This document shows, piece by piece, positions 25,590-33,355 of a stretch of 64,000 nucleotides of DNA. The position numbers and the translations under genes were made by a program. Below the pieces are notes generated by a model. That model was not told where the DNA came from, ran no database searches, and saw only the letters and a list, made by a program, of their open reading frames with translations. Source of the stretch: Nitrospira sp. (GTDB lineage: Bacteria > Nitrospirota > Nitrospiria > Nitrospirales > Nitrospiraceae); NCBI GenBank assembly GCA_024331045.1, contig JANDJC010000009.1, positions 1 to 64,000 of the forward strand. Reading direction: 5' to 3'. Each line of letters starts with the position of its first letter. The first letter of the stretch is position 1.

Positions 25590-26945
25590 TCAAGGACTTT
25601 CGTGTTGGTGGGCGAGACCCTGGTCCACTGTCCGGGCTAAGGTTTGTAACGCCGGAGCAATCCGGACGGGATGGGGCGGGGCCGTCTCCAGCTTGCGTAA
25701 TGACGGAGGAAGGTGAGCGAGTTGTTCCATGGTGGAGCGGCGCACCTCGTGCAAGTTGGGCGAGGGAGAGAGGCGTCGCCCCCCCTTCATGACATCGTGG
25801 AGAAGAGGAGTTCCCGGCTGAACATCTTCCAGCGTGGTGACGACGTCGTAGTCGAGCAGGCCGTCATCCGTATAAGAGCGATAAACCTGTTTGCGACCGG
25901 GCCATGTCGCCTTGCCCTCCGATCGCTTGCGGCAGGGGCGGCCGGCATATTCTTGCAGCTTGTACGCACAGTCCAAGGACGGGGCGTCGGCGGATGTGGT
26001 CATGGCCGTGCCGACGGCAAAACTGTCAATAGGGGCTCCACTTTCAACCAGTGCCTGCACACGATATTCATCGAGATTACCGCTCGCGAGAATCTGGGCC
26101 TGAGAGAGCCCCCCGCTGTCCAGAATCCGACGAACGGCCCGCGCATGGGCTGTGAGGTCGCCACTGTCCAATCGAACACCCTTCACCGTGATGCCTTTGG
26201 CTTTGAGAGAGGGAGCTATTGAGACGACCAATCGCGCGGCCGCCTCTGTGTCATAGGTGTCGATTAAAAAGATCACATTGTCGGGCTGCGCGTGGGCAAA
26301 GTGCTCAAAGGCCTCCCGTTCGTCATGGTGGGCTTGGACGAACGAATGGGCCATCGTGCCATAGATGGGAATGCCATAGGCCATGCCAGCCAGCACGGTG
26401 GCGGTGCCTGAGAACCCGGCCAAATAGCTGGCCCGTGCCGCGAGGAGACCAGCCTCCGCGCCGTGCGCCCGTCTCAGTCCGAAATCAATGAGAGGTTTCC
26501 CCTTGGCCACCAGAACTGACCGGGCTGCCTTGGAGGCGATCATGGTCTGAAAGTGCAGCAGGTTCATCACACGGCTTTCGATGAGCTGGGCCACTGGCAA
26601 GGGTGCGACGACGCGGAGAATCGGCTCGTGGGGGAAAAACGGCGTTCCCTCCGGCATGGCCGCTACATCGCCGGTGAATTGCAAGGTCTCCAAAAAGTCA
26701 AGCAGTCGGCGATGGAATAGTTTGGTCTGCTCCAGCCACGCCAATTCCTCTTGCGTGACGCGCAGGGTGGCGAGAAAGTCCAGAACCTGTTCAAGGCCGG
26801 CGGCGATCAGAAAATTGCGGTGGGGCGACAGTTTGCGAACAAAAAATTCGAACACGGCCGGTTCGGTCATCTCCCGTTCCAGGTACGCCTGGGCCATGGT
26901 GAGTTCATAGAGGTCGGTGAGCAGGGCGCTTCGGGAGGGGTTCAT
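25590..26945 (-). CDS. pncB: Nicotinate phosphoribosyltransferase
   Basis: 451 residues. It joins nicotinate and PRPP to form nicotinate mononucleotide with ATP, the committed step of Preiss-Handler NAD salvage. Family motifs are LLTDLYELTMAQAYLE at the N-terminus, FGLRRAHGAEAGLLAARASYLAGFSGT in the middle, VRLDSGDLTAHAR for the phosphoribosyl site and ASGNLDEYRV. The C-terminal part contains KTTWPGRKQVYR-like sequence (KATWPGRKQVYRSY). The start overlaps the pncA stop by ATGA, so the two NAD-salvage enzymes are coupled. A DosR-regulated homologue (pncB2) is known in mycobacteria. Confidence 0.96.
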   Translation of the reverse strand: MNPSRSALLTDLYELTMAQAYLEREMTEPAVFEFFVRKLSPHRNFLIAAGLEQVLDFLATLRVTQEELAWLEQTKLFHRRLLDFLETLQFTGDVAAMPEGTPFFPHEPILRVVAPLPVAQLIESRVMNLLHFQTMIASKAARSVLVAKGKPLIDFGLRRAHGAEAGLLAARASYLAGFSGTATVLAGMAYGIPIYGTMAHSFVQAHHDEREAFEHFAHAQPDNVIFLIDTYDTEAAARLVVSIAPSLKAKGITVKGVRLDSGDLTAHARAVRRILDSGGLSQAQILASGNLDEYRVQALVESGAPIDSFAVGTAMTTSADAPSLDCAYKLQEYAGRPCRKRSEGKATWPGRKQVYRSYTDDGLLDYDVVTTLEDVQPGTPLLHDVMKGGRRLSPSPNLHEVRRSTMEQLAHLPPSLRKLETAPPHPVRIAPALQTLARTVDQGLAHQHESP

Positions 26946-27532
26946 CGGGTTACATCCTCTAATCGGATGGGGACGGCGCCCAGGCGAATCATCTCTTGCT
27001 CGGCTCGTTCACCGTCATCGGGCCGAACGTTGACGGCTTTGATCGCGTCTGTCAGTACGTAAACGGCGTAGCCGAGGACGAGGGCATCCTTGACCGTGTT
27101 GAGCACACAGTAATCGGTCGCCAATCCCCCGATGAAGAGCCGTCGGGTGCCCAGAGCGTGAAGATGGCGGTGGAGGGCCGTTCCTTGAAATCCGGAATAG
27201 GCGTCCTGGTCCCGATCAATGCCCTTGTAAATGATCACGGCTGAGGGTGGAACCGGAAAATGATCGGGCGGCAATGCGCCCTGCGAGCCGGCCAGACAAT
27301 GAGGCGGCCAAGGGCCGCCTTGCTGCTGAAAAGAACAGTGGTTCCGAGGGTGCCAATCCCTCGTGAGGAAAATCGGGAGCCCCCTTTCATGAAATCGGCG
27401 AACGTACTCCGATAGTATCGGGATGATGGCGTCACTGCCGGCGACACCGAGGGGGCCGCCGGGGAGAAAGTCATTCTGGATGTCAACGAGGATCAAGGCG
27501 TCGTGAGTGTGGAGGGATTCCATACGTGACAT
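26942..27532 (-). CDS. pncA: Nicotinamidase (isochorismatase family)
   Basis: 196 residues from MSRMESLHTHDALILVDIQ; the track start adds 40 residues that overlap the upstream cytochrome gene. The catalytic triad is visible: Asp in VDIQNDFLPGG, Lys in IYKGIDRDQDAYSGF, and Cys in GGLATDYCVLNTV. The metal-site pattern DWHPRNHCSF is also present. It deamidates nicotinamide to nicotinate, feeding the overlapping pncB. Also possible start: the ATG at 27523. Fourth gene of the minus-strand operon that begins with the USP at 29006. Confidence 0.95.
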   Translation of the reverse strand: MSRMESLHTHDALILVDIQNDFLPGGPLGVAGSDAIIPILSEYVRRFHERGLPIFLTRDWHPRNHCSFQQQGGPWPPHCLAGSQGALPPDHFPVPPSAVIIYKGIDRDQDAYSGFQGTALHRHLHALGTRRLFIGGLATDYCVLNTVKDALVLGYAVYVLTDAIKAVNVRPDDGERAEQEMIRLGAVPIRLEDVTR

Positions 27533-27551
27533 CGTCTTTGAGAGACCCCGG

Positions 27552-27956
27552 TTATGGGCCGCTGTGGGCGAGTAGGCGAATATAGGCCAACACGTCCTGC
27601 ATTTCTCCGTCGGCCAGCCGTCCTCGCCATCCGTGCATCGGGCTGAAGACATTCCCGTGCTCGATGGTCTTCAGCAGATCCTCATCTGATTGGAGGATTG
27701 ATCGAAGGTGGCGAAAATTGGGAGGCGGAACGGGTAAGGTCTCCGACGCCGGCCCGTCCCCTTCACCGTGGTCTCCATGGCAGGAGCGACAGTACCTGGT
27801 GTAAAGGGCTTTCCCCCGTTCTAAATCGGGAGGGTATTCCTGTGCGGAGGAGGGAGGGAGATCTGCCGTCTCAACCACGAGAAGGAACAGGGAAGAAAGG
27901 ATCATAGGACGCAGCACCACCTTGTCGGTAGGCGGTGTTCGTGCGAGATTCCCCAT
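27552..27956 (-). CDS. Monoheme cytochrome c (class I-like)
   Basis: 134 residues, or 117 if the ATG at 27905 (MILSSLFLLVVE), which has AAGGTGG upstream, is the start. An export signal with the hydrophobic run MILSSLFLLVV precedes the mature part. One heme site, CRSCH, lies in GKALYTRYCRSCHGDHGEGDG. The distal Met is probably in NVFSPMHGW, and the C-terminal helix is MQDVLAYIRLL. It is a small periplasmic electron carrier. Placed between the zinc-ribbon gene and pncA with gaps of 9 and 19 nt, which is an odd neighbour for NAD salvage. Confidence 0.9.
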   Translation of the reverse strand: MGNLARTPPTDKVVLRPMILSSLFLLVVETADLPPSSAQEYPPDLERGKALYTRYCRSCHGDHGEGDGPASETLPVPPPNFRHLRSILQSDEDLLKTIEHGNVFSPMHGWRGRLADGEMQDVLAYIRLLAHSGP

Positions 27957-27965
27957 GGATAATCG

Positions 27966-28130
27966 CTAACTTTTTTTGCTAGTGTGCGCAATAAATGGGC
28001 TGAAGCGTTGTTCAAGCCTTTTGCTCCCACAGGCTGGGCAGGCGACATCACCCTCTTCGTGTGCCTTGAGGGGCACGACCAGCACCGATTCCTTTCCACA
28101 GTCGAGACACTTGTACTCATACATGGGCAT
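27966..28130 (-). CDS. Small FmdB-type zinc-ribbon protein
   Basis: 54 residues, missed by the ORF track because of its size. It reads MPMYEYKCLDCGKESVLVV then DVACPACGSKRLEQRF. Two CxxC pairs 20-odd residues apart form a zinc ribbon, and the YEYKCLDCG opening is diagnostic of the FmdB regulatory-protein family. The start is backed by a strong AGGAGG. It lies 12 nt after the USP stop and 9 nt before the cytochrome gene, so it belongs to the USP-to-hydrolase operon. Members are usually annotated as putative regulators; no biochemical role can be given. Confidence 0.9.
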   Translation of the reverse strand: MPMYEYKCLDCGKESVLVVPLKAHEEGDVACPACGSKRLEQRFSPFIAHTSKKS

Positions 28131-28142
28131 GGCTTTTCCTCC

Positions 28143-29006
28143 TCAGTTGAACACCATCAAGGGGTATGTGCCTTGGTGCAGGAGGGCGTGGGAGACACTT
28201 CCCAACACGAGCCGCGAGACCCCCTTGCGCCCTCGGGATCCCATGAGGATCAGATCCGGCTGCCATGCGTGGGCTTCCTTCAGAATCCCTTCAACCGGCG
28301 TCCCCAATGAGGCAACGACTCTGGTTTCGTGGCCGAGCGGTGTCAATTTGGTGGCGGTCTCGTTGAGAAAGTCTTCGGCATCCCGCAGCGCCTGGCTTTC
28401 CATTTGTTTGGCAGTGGCATCATCGACGGGCCATGGTGGTCTCGTATGGGGCAAGACGGTGAACAGGGTCATGGTGGGCGGATTGCGGAAGGGGCGTCGC
28501 TCAAGAAATTTCACGGCGTGTTCCGCGTCGGGCGGGCCTTGGAGAGGAAGCAGGACTTTGTCCAAGGCTTTCAGCGGACCGCGAAGAATCAACTTGGCGC
28601 TTGGAGCAAATGTCAACACGCGATGGGCCACACTGCCCAACAGCCGTTCCTTGATCGGCCCGAAGCCTCGCGTCCCAAGCAACACGAGGTCTACCCTATA
28701 CTGTTCGGCCAACGCAATGATTTGATCCGCCGGCGATCCGACGACGAGGTGCTTAGTCACCGGCCCGACCTCCATCGGAAGCAGTGACACGATCCGCTCC
28801 AACAGTCTTGTACCCTCCTCCCTCATGGTGCGCTCGGTCGTCTCATAGAATTCCTGCGCGACTTCCGGAATCATGGAAGGATAGGCCGGTGTGGGAACGT
28901 CCAAGACGTGAACGATGTGGAGTTCGTCCGCCCGGCTTAGATACCTTAGCGCACGGACCGCTTCATATGAGTGGTCAGAGCCATCGACCGCAAGCAAGAG
29001 TTTCAT
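28143..29006 (-). CDS. Two-domain universal stress protein
   Basis: 287 residues, start after GGAAGGGG. Domain 1 (1-142) opens MKLLLAVDGSDHSYEAV and has VLLGTRGFGPIKERLLGSVAHRV. Domain 2 (about 150-287) has LILMGSRGRKGVSRLVLGSVSHAL. Both carry the glycine loop of nucleotide-binding Usps, although the opening of domain 2 (VLLPLQGPPDAEHAV) has drifted. It heads a six-gene minus-strand run: USP, zinc ribbon, cytochrome c, pncA, pncB, hydrolase. All spacings are under 20 nt. Confidence 0.93.
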   Translation of the reverse strand: MKLLLAVDGSDHSYEAVRALRYLSRADELHIVHVLDVPTPAYPSMIPEVAQEFYETTERTMREEGTRLLERIVSLLPMEVGPVTKHLVVGSPADQIIALAEQYRVDLVLLGTRGFGPIKERLLGSVAHRVLTFAPSAKLILRGPLKALDKVLLPLQGPPDAEHAVKFLERRPFRNPPTMTLFTVLPHTRPPWPVDDATAKQMESQALRDAEDFLNETATKLTPLGHETRVVASLGTPVEGILKEAHAWQPDLILMGSRGRKGVSRLVLGSVSHALLHQGTYPLMVFN

Positions 29007-29544
29007 GGAAAGCCCCTTCCTTTTTGAGGAACCTGTTGGCCACGTCGCCGTCTCTTGCTGCTCGACCAGACCAACTGGGCCAATAGCATCGGGGTGTCGT
29101 CCCCCTGTTCAATCTGGGCTGAGCAAATCCAATGCCGTCACCAAGTCAGCCACCTGCCCTTCCGCTCGCCAAGAACTCCCAGGCCTTGAACGCGAGGCTT
29201 TGAACGCGAGAGCCGCTCAGAGAATGCTAGCTTCCGGCAGGTTTAGTGTCTTGTTTTCGTTATGAGGCGCTGATCACTCCTCTAGCCTCCTTCATCCAAT
29301 GGGGTCTTCTGCTACAGTGCAGAGGGCGGTACTGTAGCAAGGAGTCCCTTTGTGCAGGGGCCAAAGACGCAATTCGCCCCCCCCGTTCTCACTCGTTTCA
29401 TTGGAGAGCGAACGGAGCAGTCCCGCTCGCATGACGGGAATCGTATCGATAACTATCGTCTATCTTGTTTCCGTTCTGCAAGTGGCACCACCCTTGCTGA
29501 CCTGGGAGTGGCAAAGAGCAAGACAATACACGGGAGCGGAATAC
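29007..29544. other. Divergent intergenic region between two USP genes
   Basis: 538 nt without a credible gene. It holds an 11-bp direct repeat TTGAACGCGAG (29187 and 29201) and the inverted repeat at 29310-29339. Promoters for both directions are expected. Confidence 0.6.
29310..29339. promoter_or_regulatory. Inverted repeat upstream of USP gene
   Basis: Exact 9-bp arms TGCTACAGT and ACTGTAGCA around a 12-nt spacer, in the divergent USP/USP region. May be an operator or a transcript hairpin. Confidence 0.45.
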
Positions 29545-30045
29545 ATGGGGCAAGACAACGGTCTCTTCAAGAAAATCCTGGTTCCGGTGGATTTCTCACC
29601 CTGCTCGGATGAGGCATTTCGAGTGGCATGCGAAGTCGCTCGTCTGTGTGGGGCCGCGATCACGGTGTTGCACGTCATTGATACAGGCGCATTGGCTGCG
29701 TTCAACCGACTGGGCCTGGTCGCTGTTCCCTCTGACGCAACGGCCCAGCGGCGGCGATTGCGTCACCATGCTCGCCTCAAGGTGCGTCGATTGCTAGAGT
29801 CTAAGGCGGCCAAGGATGTGGTCGTCACGCGGACGATTGTCGAGGGCTCACCATTCGTGGAGATCGCCAAGTTTGCCCGCACAGAACATGTAGATCTGAT
29901 TGTGATGGGGAGTTACGGGGGGCGGGCTGGCAGCGTGGACAAAATCTTTTTTGGTAGTACAGCGGAAAAAGTCGTTCGCACCGCCGGTTGCCCCGTTCTG
30001 ACAGTGCCTCTGCCACCCACCGGCGGTCAGCCGGTCACGAGCTAA
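29545..30045 (+). CDS. Single-domain universal stress protein
   Basis: 166 residues from MGQDNGLFKKILVPVDFS; the track start is 65 codons upstream with no support. One UspA fold with the full nucleotide signature VMGSYGGRAGSVDKIFFGSTAEKV and the opening ILVPVDFSPCSDEAF. Usps of this length dimerise and bind ATP or cAMP. A basic helix (RRRLRHHARLKVRRLLE) sits mid-protein. It is followed at 27 nt by a cupredoxin gene and then another USP gene, so all three look like one transcript. Confidence 0.92.
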   Translation: MGQDNGLFKKILVPVDFSPCSDEAFRVACEVARLCGAAITVLHVIDTGALAAFNRLGLVAVPSDATAQRRRLRHHARLKVRRLLESKAAKDVVVTRTIVEGSPFVEIAKFARTEHVDLIVMGSYGGRAGSVDKIFFGSTAEKVVRTAGCPVLTVPLPPTGGQPVTS

Positions 30046-30072
30046 CGTTTTGGCGATGAGAGGGGAAAAACG

Positions 30073-30528
30073 ATGCCTGCATTACCGAGGTTGTGGGGGA
30101 GAGAAACCCTGGCCGCTGCTCTGCTTGTCACCTTGCTGGGTCTATTCGTGAGGGAAGAGGAAAGGCAAGGGTGGGCGCAGCCCACGCCATCCGACACGGA
30201 GCAAGTGGTCGAGGTCATCATCAAGGATTACAAGTTTAGGACCAAGCAGGGAGCGCTGCGTCTCGGTCTTCCAACGGCGATCATCGTGCGGAACGAAGAC
30301 ACGGAGCGCCATGATTTCGGTTCCACGATGTTTGAAGGACTCGCGACACGAGTTGAACAAAACGGCGTGATTGTCTATGGACGTGGTTTGAACGGTGTCA
30401 TGCTCGATCCCCATCGCAGTGCGGTGGTGCGGTTTGATCTCTCTCGCCCGGGAAAACATGAGTTCCGTTGTTCGCTCCATCCTGCCATGGTCGGAGAGTT
30501 GTTGATTTTGAGCGTTGAGGCGGTCTAA
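30073..30528 (+). CDS. Exported cupredoxin (plastocyanin/azurin-like)
   Basis: 151 residues, ATG after GAGGGGAAAAA. It has an N-terminal signal (LAAALLVTLLGLFV). The mature protein is a small beta protein whose ligands fit a type 1 copper site: His in TERHDFGS, then Cys, His and Met in FRCSLHPAMVGEL. Spacing C-x2-H-x2-M is tight and plastocyanin-like. Likely a periplasmic electron carrier or copper-binding protein. It sits between two USP genes, an uncommon place for an electron carrier. Confidence 0.87.
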   Translation: MPALPRLWGRETLAAALLVTLLGLFVREEERQGWAQPTPSDTEQVVEVIIKDYKFRTKQGALRLGLPTAIIVRNEDTERHDFGSTMFEGLATRVEQNGVIVYGRGLNGVMLDPHRSAVVRFDLSRPGKHEFRCSLHPAMVGELLILSVEAV

Positions 30529-30586
30529 GGGAGAGAAGCCCCGCGGTAACAAAGAGGGGGCACTTCGGCTCGCGGAGCGTCGAACC

Positions 30587-31558
30587 ATGAGTATCGAGCA
30601 CATTCTGCTGGCGACGGATTTTTCCAGACAGGCTGAACGGGCGGAAGCCTACGCCTGTGAGTTGGCCGCGGTGTGGGGAGCCAAGCTGACGGTGCTGACA
30701 GTGTTGGAGTTTGGTCCTGGGCTAAACCCTGAGTCCCCGGTTGCTCAACTATACTTGAATGAGCTGAGCAGACAGGCTCAAGATGCTTTAGAGACGGTCC
30801 GCATGCGGATTGCCGCGAGAGGGGTCAGAGGGGTTGTGGTGGAGACCCAGATCGCAAGGGGACTTCCCAGCAAAGAGATCGTAGCAACGGCGGAAGCTCA
30901 GCGTACGGACTGTCTGGTGGTCGGCACGGCCGGAAAGAGCGGGCTTGAACATGTGTTGTTGGGGAGCACAGCCGAGCGGGTGATCCGAACAGCGCCCTGT
31001 CCCGTTCTGGCCGTGCCCACGAAGCGAGCGCATTTCCGGGGAAGCGCCGAGCAGGGTGGGGAAATGCGGCCTTCTCTCAAGAAGATGATGATTCCCGTGG
31101 ATTTTTCTGATTGCTCGCTCGATGCGCTGGAATATGGCGTGGTCATGGCGAGGCCGATGGGCGCCTCCATGACGCTCCTCCATGTCTTGGAGCCGGTGTC
31201 CTATGGGTTAGATTTCACGCTTGTGTCCTCACCTGCGAGACAACGTCGCGCTGTGATCGAAAGGCGGCTTGCTGACATTGCCCAGGCGATCAGGGCGGGA
31301 GGGGTGTCGTGTGATTTCATGGTTCGGGGCGGACTTCCCAATGATTCGATTCTGGAGGCGGCCAAGAGCCTGCCGGCTGATTGGCTGGTGATGGGGACGC
31401 ATGGCCGGCGCGGGCTGGCCCATGCCATGTATGGCAGTGTGGTTGAGTTCGTGCTGAGGCAATCGCCCTGTCCCATTTTGACGGTCAGAAGTCCTAAATT
31501 CCGACCAGGCCATCGCCGCGTGCTGACGACCTCGTCGGTGGGAGAAGGTTCCTCGTGA
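30587..31558 (+). CDS. Two-domain universal stress protein
   Basis: 323 residues from MSIEHILLATDFSRQAER; the track start is 24 codons upstream inside the cupredoxin 3' end. Domain 1 contains VVGTAGKSGLEHVLLGSTAERVI and domain 2 VMGTHGRRGLAHAMYGSVVEFVL. Domain 2 opens KKMMIPVDFSDCSLDAL. A linker of about 25 residues joins them. Third gene of the USP/cupredoxin/USP run. All four glycines of the ATP loop are kept in both domains. Confidence 0.92.
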   Translation: MSIEHILLATDFSRQAERAEAYACELAAVWGAKLTVLTVLEFGPGLNPESPVAQLYLNELSRQAQDALETVRMRIAARGVRGVVVETQIARGLPSKEIVATAEAQRTDCLVVGTAGKSGLEHVLLGSTAERVIRTAPCPVLAVPTKRAHFRGSAEQGGEMRPSLKKMMIPVDFSDCSLDALEYGVVMARPMGASMTLLHVLEPVSYGLDFTLVSSPARQRRAVIERRLADIAQAIRAGGVSCDFMVRGGLPNDSILEAAKSLPADWLVMGTHGRRGLAHAMYGSVVEFVLRQSPCPILTVRSPKFRPGHRRVLTTSSVGEGSS

Positions 31559-31600
31559 AAATCATCAGGCTCTGACGTGATAACCAACAAGGAGTATGCC

Positions 31601-31843
31601 ATGCGCGGGAAGACCAAGAAGACCGGTTCTTCGAAGGCAAAGCCGACAACCGCCGCCCCTGCGTCAACGGCTGTTGCCTCAGTCAAAACGCCAGCTGAAT
31701 TGTCCGAGGATCTGTGGGAGCGGATCGCGAAAAAAGCTTATGAGCTGTGGGAGCAACGGGGGCGTCAGGATGGCAATGATCTCCGCGATTGGCTCGACGC
31801 GGAAGCCATCGTGATGGAAGAAATCCATGAAGCTCGGGAGTGA
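31601..31843 (+). CDS. DUF2934 protein
   Basis: 80 residues from MRGKTKKTGSSKAK with AAGGAG upstream. An Ala/Thr/Lys-rich basic tail (1-33) precedes the DUF2934 helix pair (about 35-75), IAKKAYELWEQRGRQDGNDLRDWLDAEAIV. The function is unknown; the domain is common in proteobacterial and Nitrospira stress regions. Its 3' end overlaps the next gene by 17 nt, so the two are coupled. Confidence 0.85.
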   Translation: MRGKTKKTGSSKAKPTTAAPASTAVASVKTPAELSEDLWERIAKKAYELWEQRGRQDGNDLRDWLDAEAIVMEEIHEARE

Positions 31844-33212
31844 ACGGGCTTCGGGGTTCTGGACTCCCCTCCCACCATCGTTGGACGCAGTGATCACGAG
31901 GCTCGAGGCTCTCTCGCTGAAGCCGCACTTTTCCCTCCAGCGACAACGAGCCTTAAGTCGGGCGCTCCAGCCGTATCTCAAGGGAGGGATGGGTCGGGTG
32001 GTGATCCCCCTTCCGCAAGAGACCGAGCTGGCCAGCCAGTTTTTGTTCTGCGACTTTTATCCCGATGACGGGCAGTTGAGCTTGGTCGAGCAGTTGCGCG
32101 ACGTGGTGAGCGAGCATATCCCGGAAGAAGAACGGGCGTGGCTCGATCCCCTAAAACACTCCGCAATGGATCTGTTCGAGTTGGTCTCGCTGGAGACGAC
32201 GACGGGCCAGGTGGCGGTTCGGTCTTTGGGCGACGGCAGAACGATCCATCTGCCCGCTGGAGATTTTATGAAAGATGTCGCGCCTGGCTCTGGTCTGTTG
32301 ACGAGAGCCATTTCTTCCCCCAAGGGTGAGCCTGGTGCGGCCATGTGGGGCGGCTGCGGCCTGATCCTGTTGCCGGACGATGCGGTAACCGTCATGGAGA
32401 TGGTGACCGAATGGCGGCGTGAGCTGGAGATCGAAACCGGCTCCTTCGCGTTGGGCGAATGGCGCGAGTTTGCTAAACGGTACGGCTATCTGTTGCTCTG
32501 GGCCTTTGCGCAGTTGCGCATGGACGCGTTGATGGATGCCGTTGTCCACATCCGTTATCGCTGTCCGGACGGCCAACCCTACCTGTATGCAGTCGCATTG
32601 TACGATCATTCGAGCCGACGCCTCTGTGCCGAGCAGTTGGCAAGGATGAGTGAATTGGTTCCAGAGGAACCAGTGGAACGTACGAAGCAGTCGGCGACGG
32701 GTACCAGGGTGCCCGTCGCCTCAGTATGGGTTCAGCGGGAGCGGGGGGCTTCCGGGCCGGAGACGGTCGTGAGGATCACGCTGACGTCTAGTCAGTTGAT
32801 TGTGGAATGCGATAGCCCTGAGCGGCTGGATCGGCTCAAGCACGAACTCGCCTCCAGCTTGGGGTTCTCTCTTCGCTTTCGTGACGAGACGGTTGAGCCA
32901 CCGGCTCGGAAGTTGTCGGTGGAGGATCTGATGGTCGGTGATCGGCCAGTGGTGGTGACGCTGGACGAGGATCGCCAGATGCTCTCCCGGTTTTTGGAAA
33001 GGGCGTATTTGGAATGGGCGGATCAGCCTCATCCGGCGCTGAAGGGACAAACTCCGCGTCACGCTGCCACTCTCCCGTCGATGCGCCAAACCGTCGAGGC
33101 CTTGATCGACGAAATGAGCGCCTATGATCTGGGGCGTTGGCGCACAGGTCTCCCCGCCTTCGAGTACAACCAGTTGCGGGCCCACGTGGGGTTGGAAGAG
33201 ATAGCGGAATGA
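31827..33212 (+). CDS. Uncharacterised protein with MbcA/ParS-like C-terminal segment
   Basis: 461 residues. No family recognised for the first 370 residues, which look globular and mixed alpha/beta and carry no signal or membrane segment. The C-terminal 75 residues (AYLEWADQPHPALKGQTPRH...VEALIDEM) resemble the W-x-P-x-PAL-x-G-x-TP pattern of the DUF2384/MbcA-ParS toxin-binding domain. That domain is normally found in antitoxins, but no toxin gene is adjacent. Overlaps the DUF2934 gene. Cytoplasmic by appearance. The assignment of the C-terminal domain is tentative. Confidence 0.75.
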   Translation: MKLGSERASGFWTPLPPSLDAVITRLEALSLKPHFSLQRQRALSRALQPYLKGGMGRVVIPLPQETELASQFLFCDFYPDDGQLSLVEQLRDVVSEHIPEEERAWLDPLKHSAMDLFELVSLETTTGQVAVRSLGDGRTIHLPAGDFMKDVAPGSGLLTRAISSPKGEPGAAMWGGCGLILLPDDAVTVMEMVTEWRRELEIETGSFALGEWREFAKRYGYLLLWAFAQLRMDALMDAVVHIRYRCPDGQPYLYAVALYDHSSRRLCAEQLARMSELVPEEPVERTKQSATGTRVPVASVWVQRERGASGPETVVRITLTSSQLIVECDSPERLDRLKHELASSLGFSLRFRDETVEPPARKLSVEDLMVGDRPVVVTLDEDRQMLSRFLERAYLEWADQPHPALKGQTPRHAATLPSMRQTVEALIDEMSAYDLGRWRTGLPAFEYNQLRAHVGLEEIAE

Positions 33213-33355
33213 ACGGCTTACGGGATCCAAAATGGAAACGGATTCGCCCGAGATAAGGCACAATGGTCCTTGCCTCCGACACGCCAGGAGGGATACAACC
33301 AACCGAGAGATGAACCACCTTGTGTGAGAGGACTGGCCAAGGGAGGGTGACGACG

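Noticed and set aside
29187-29211. 11-bp direct repeat as a possible CRISPR or attachment site
   Set aside because: Only two short copies 3 nt apart; no array, integrase or tRNA nearby. No CRISPR was seen in the window.
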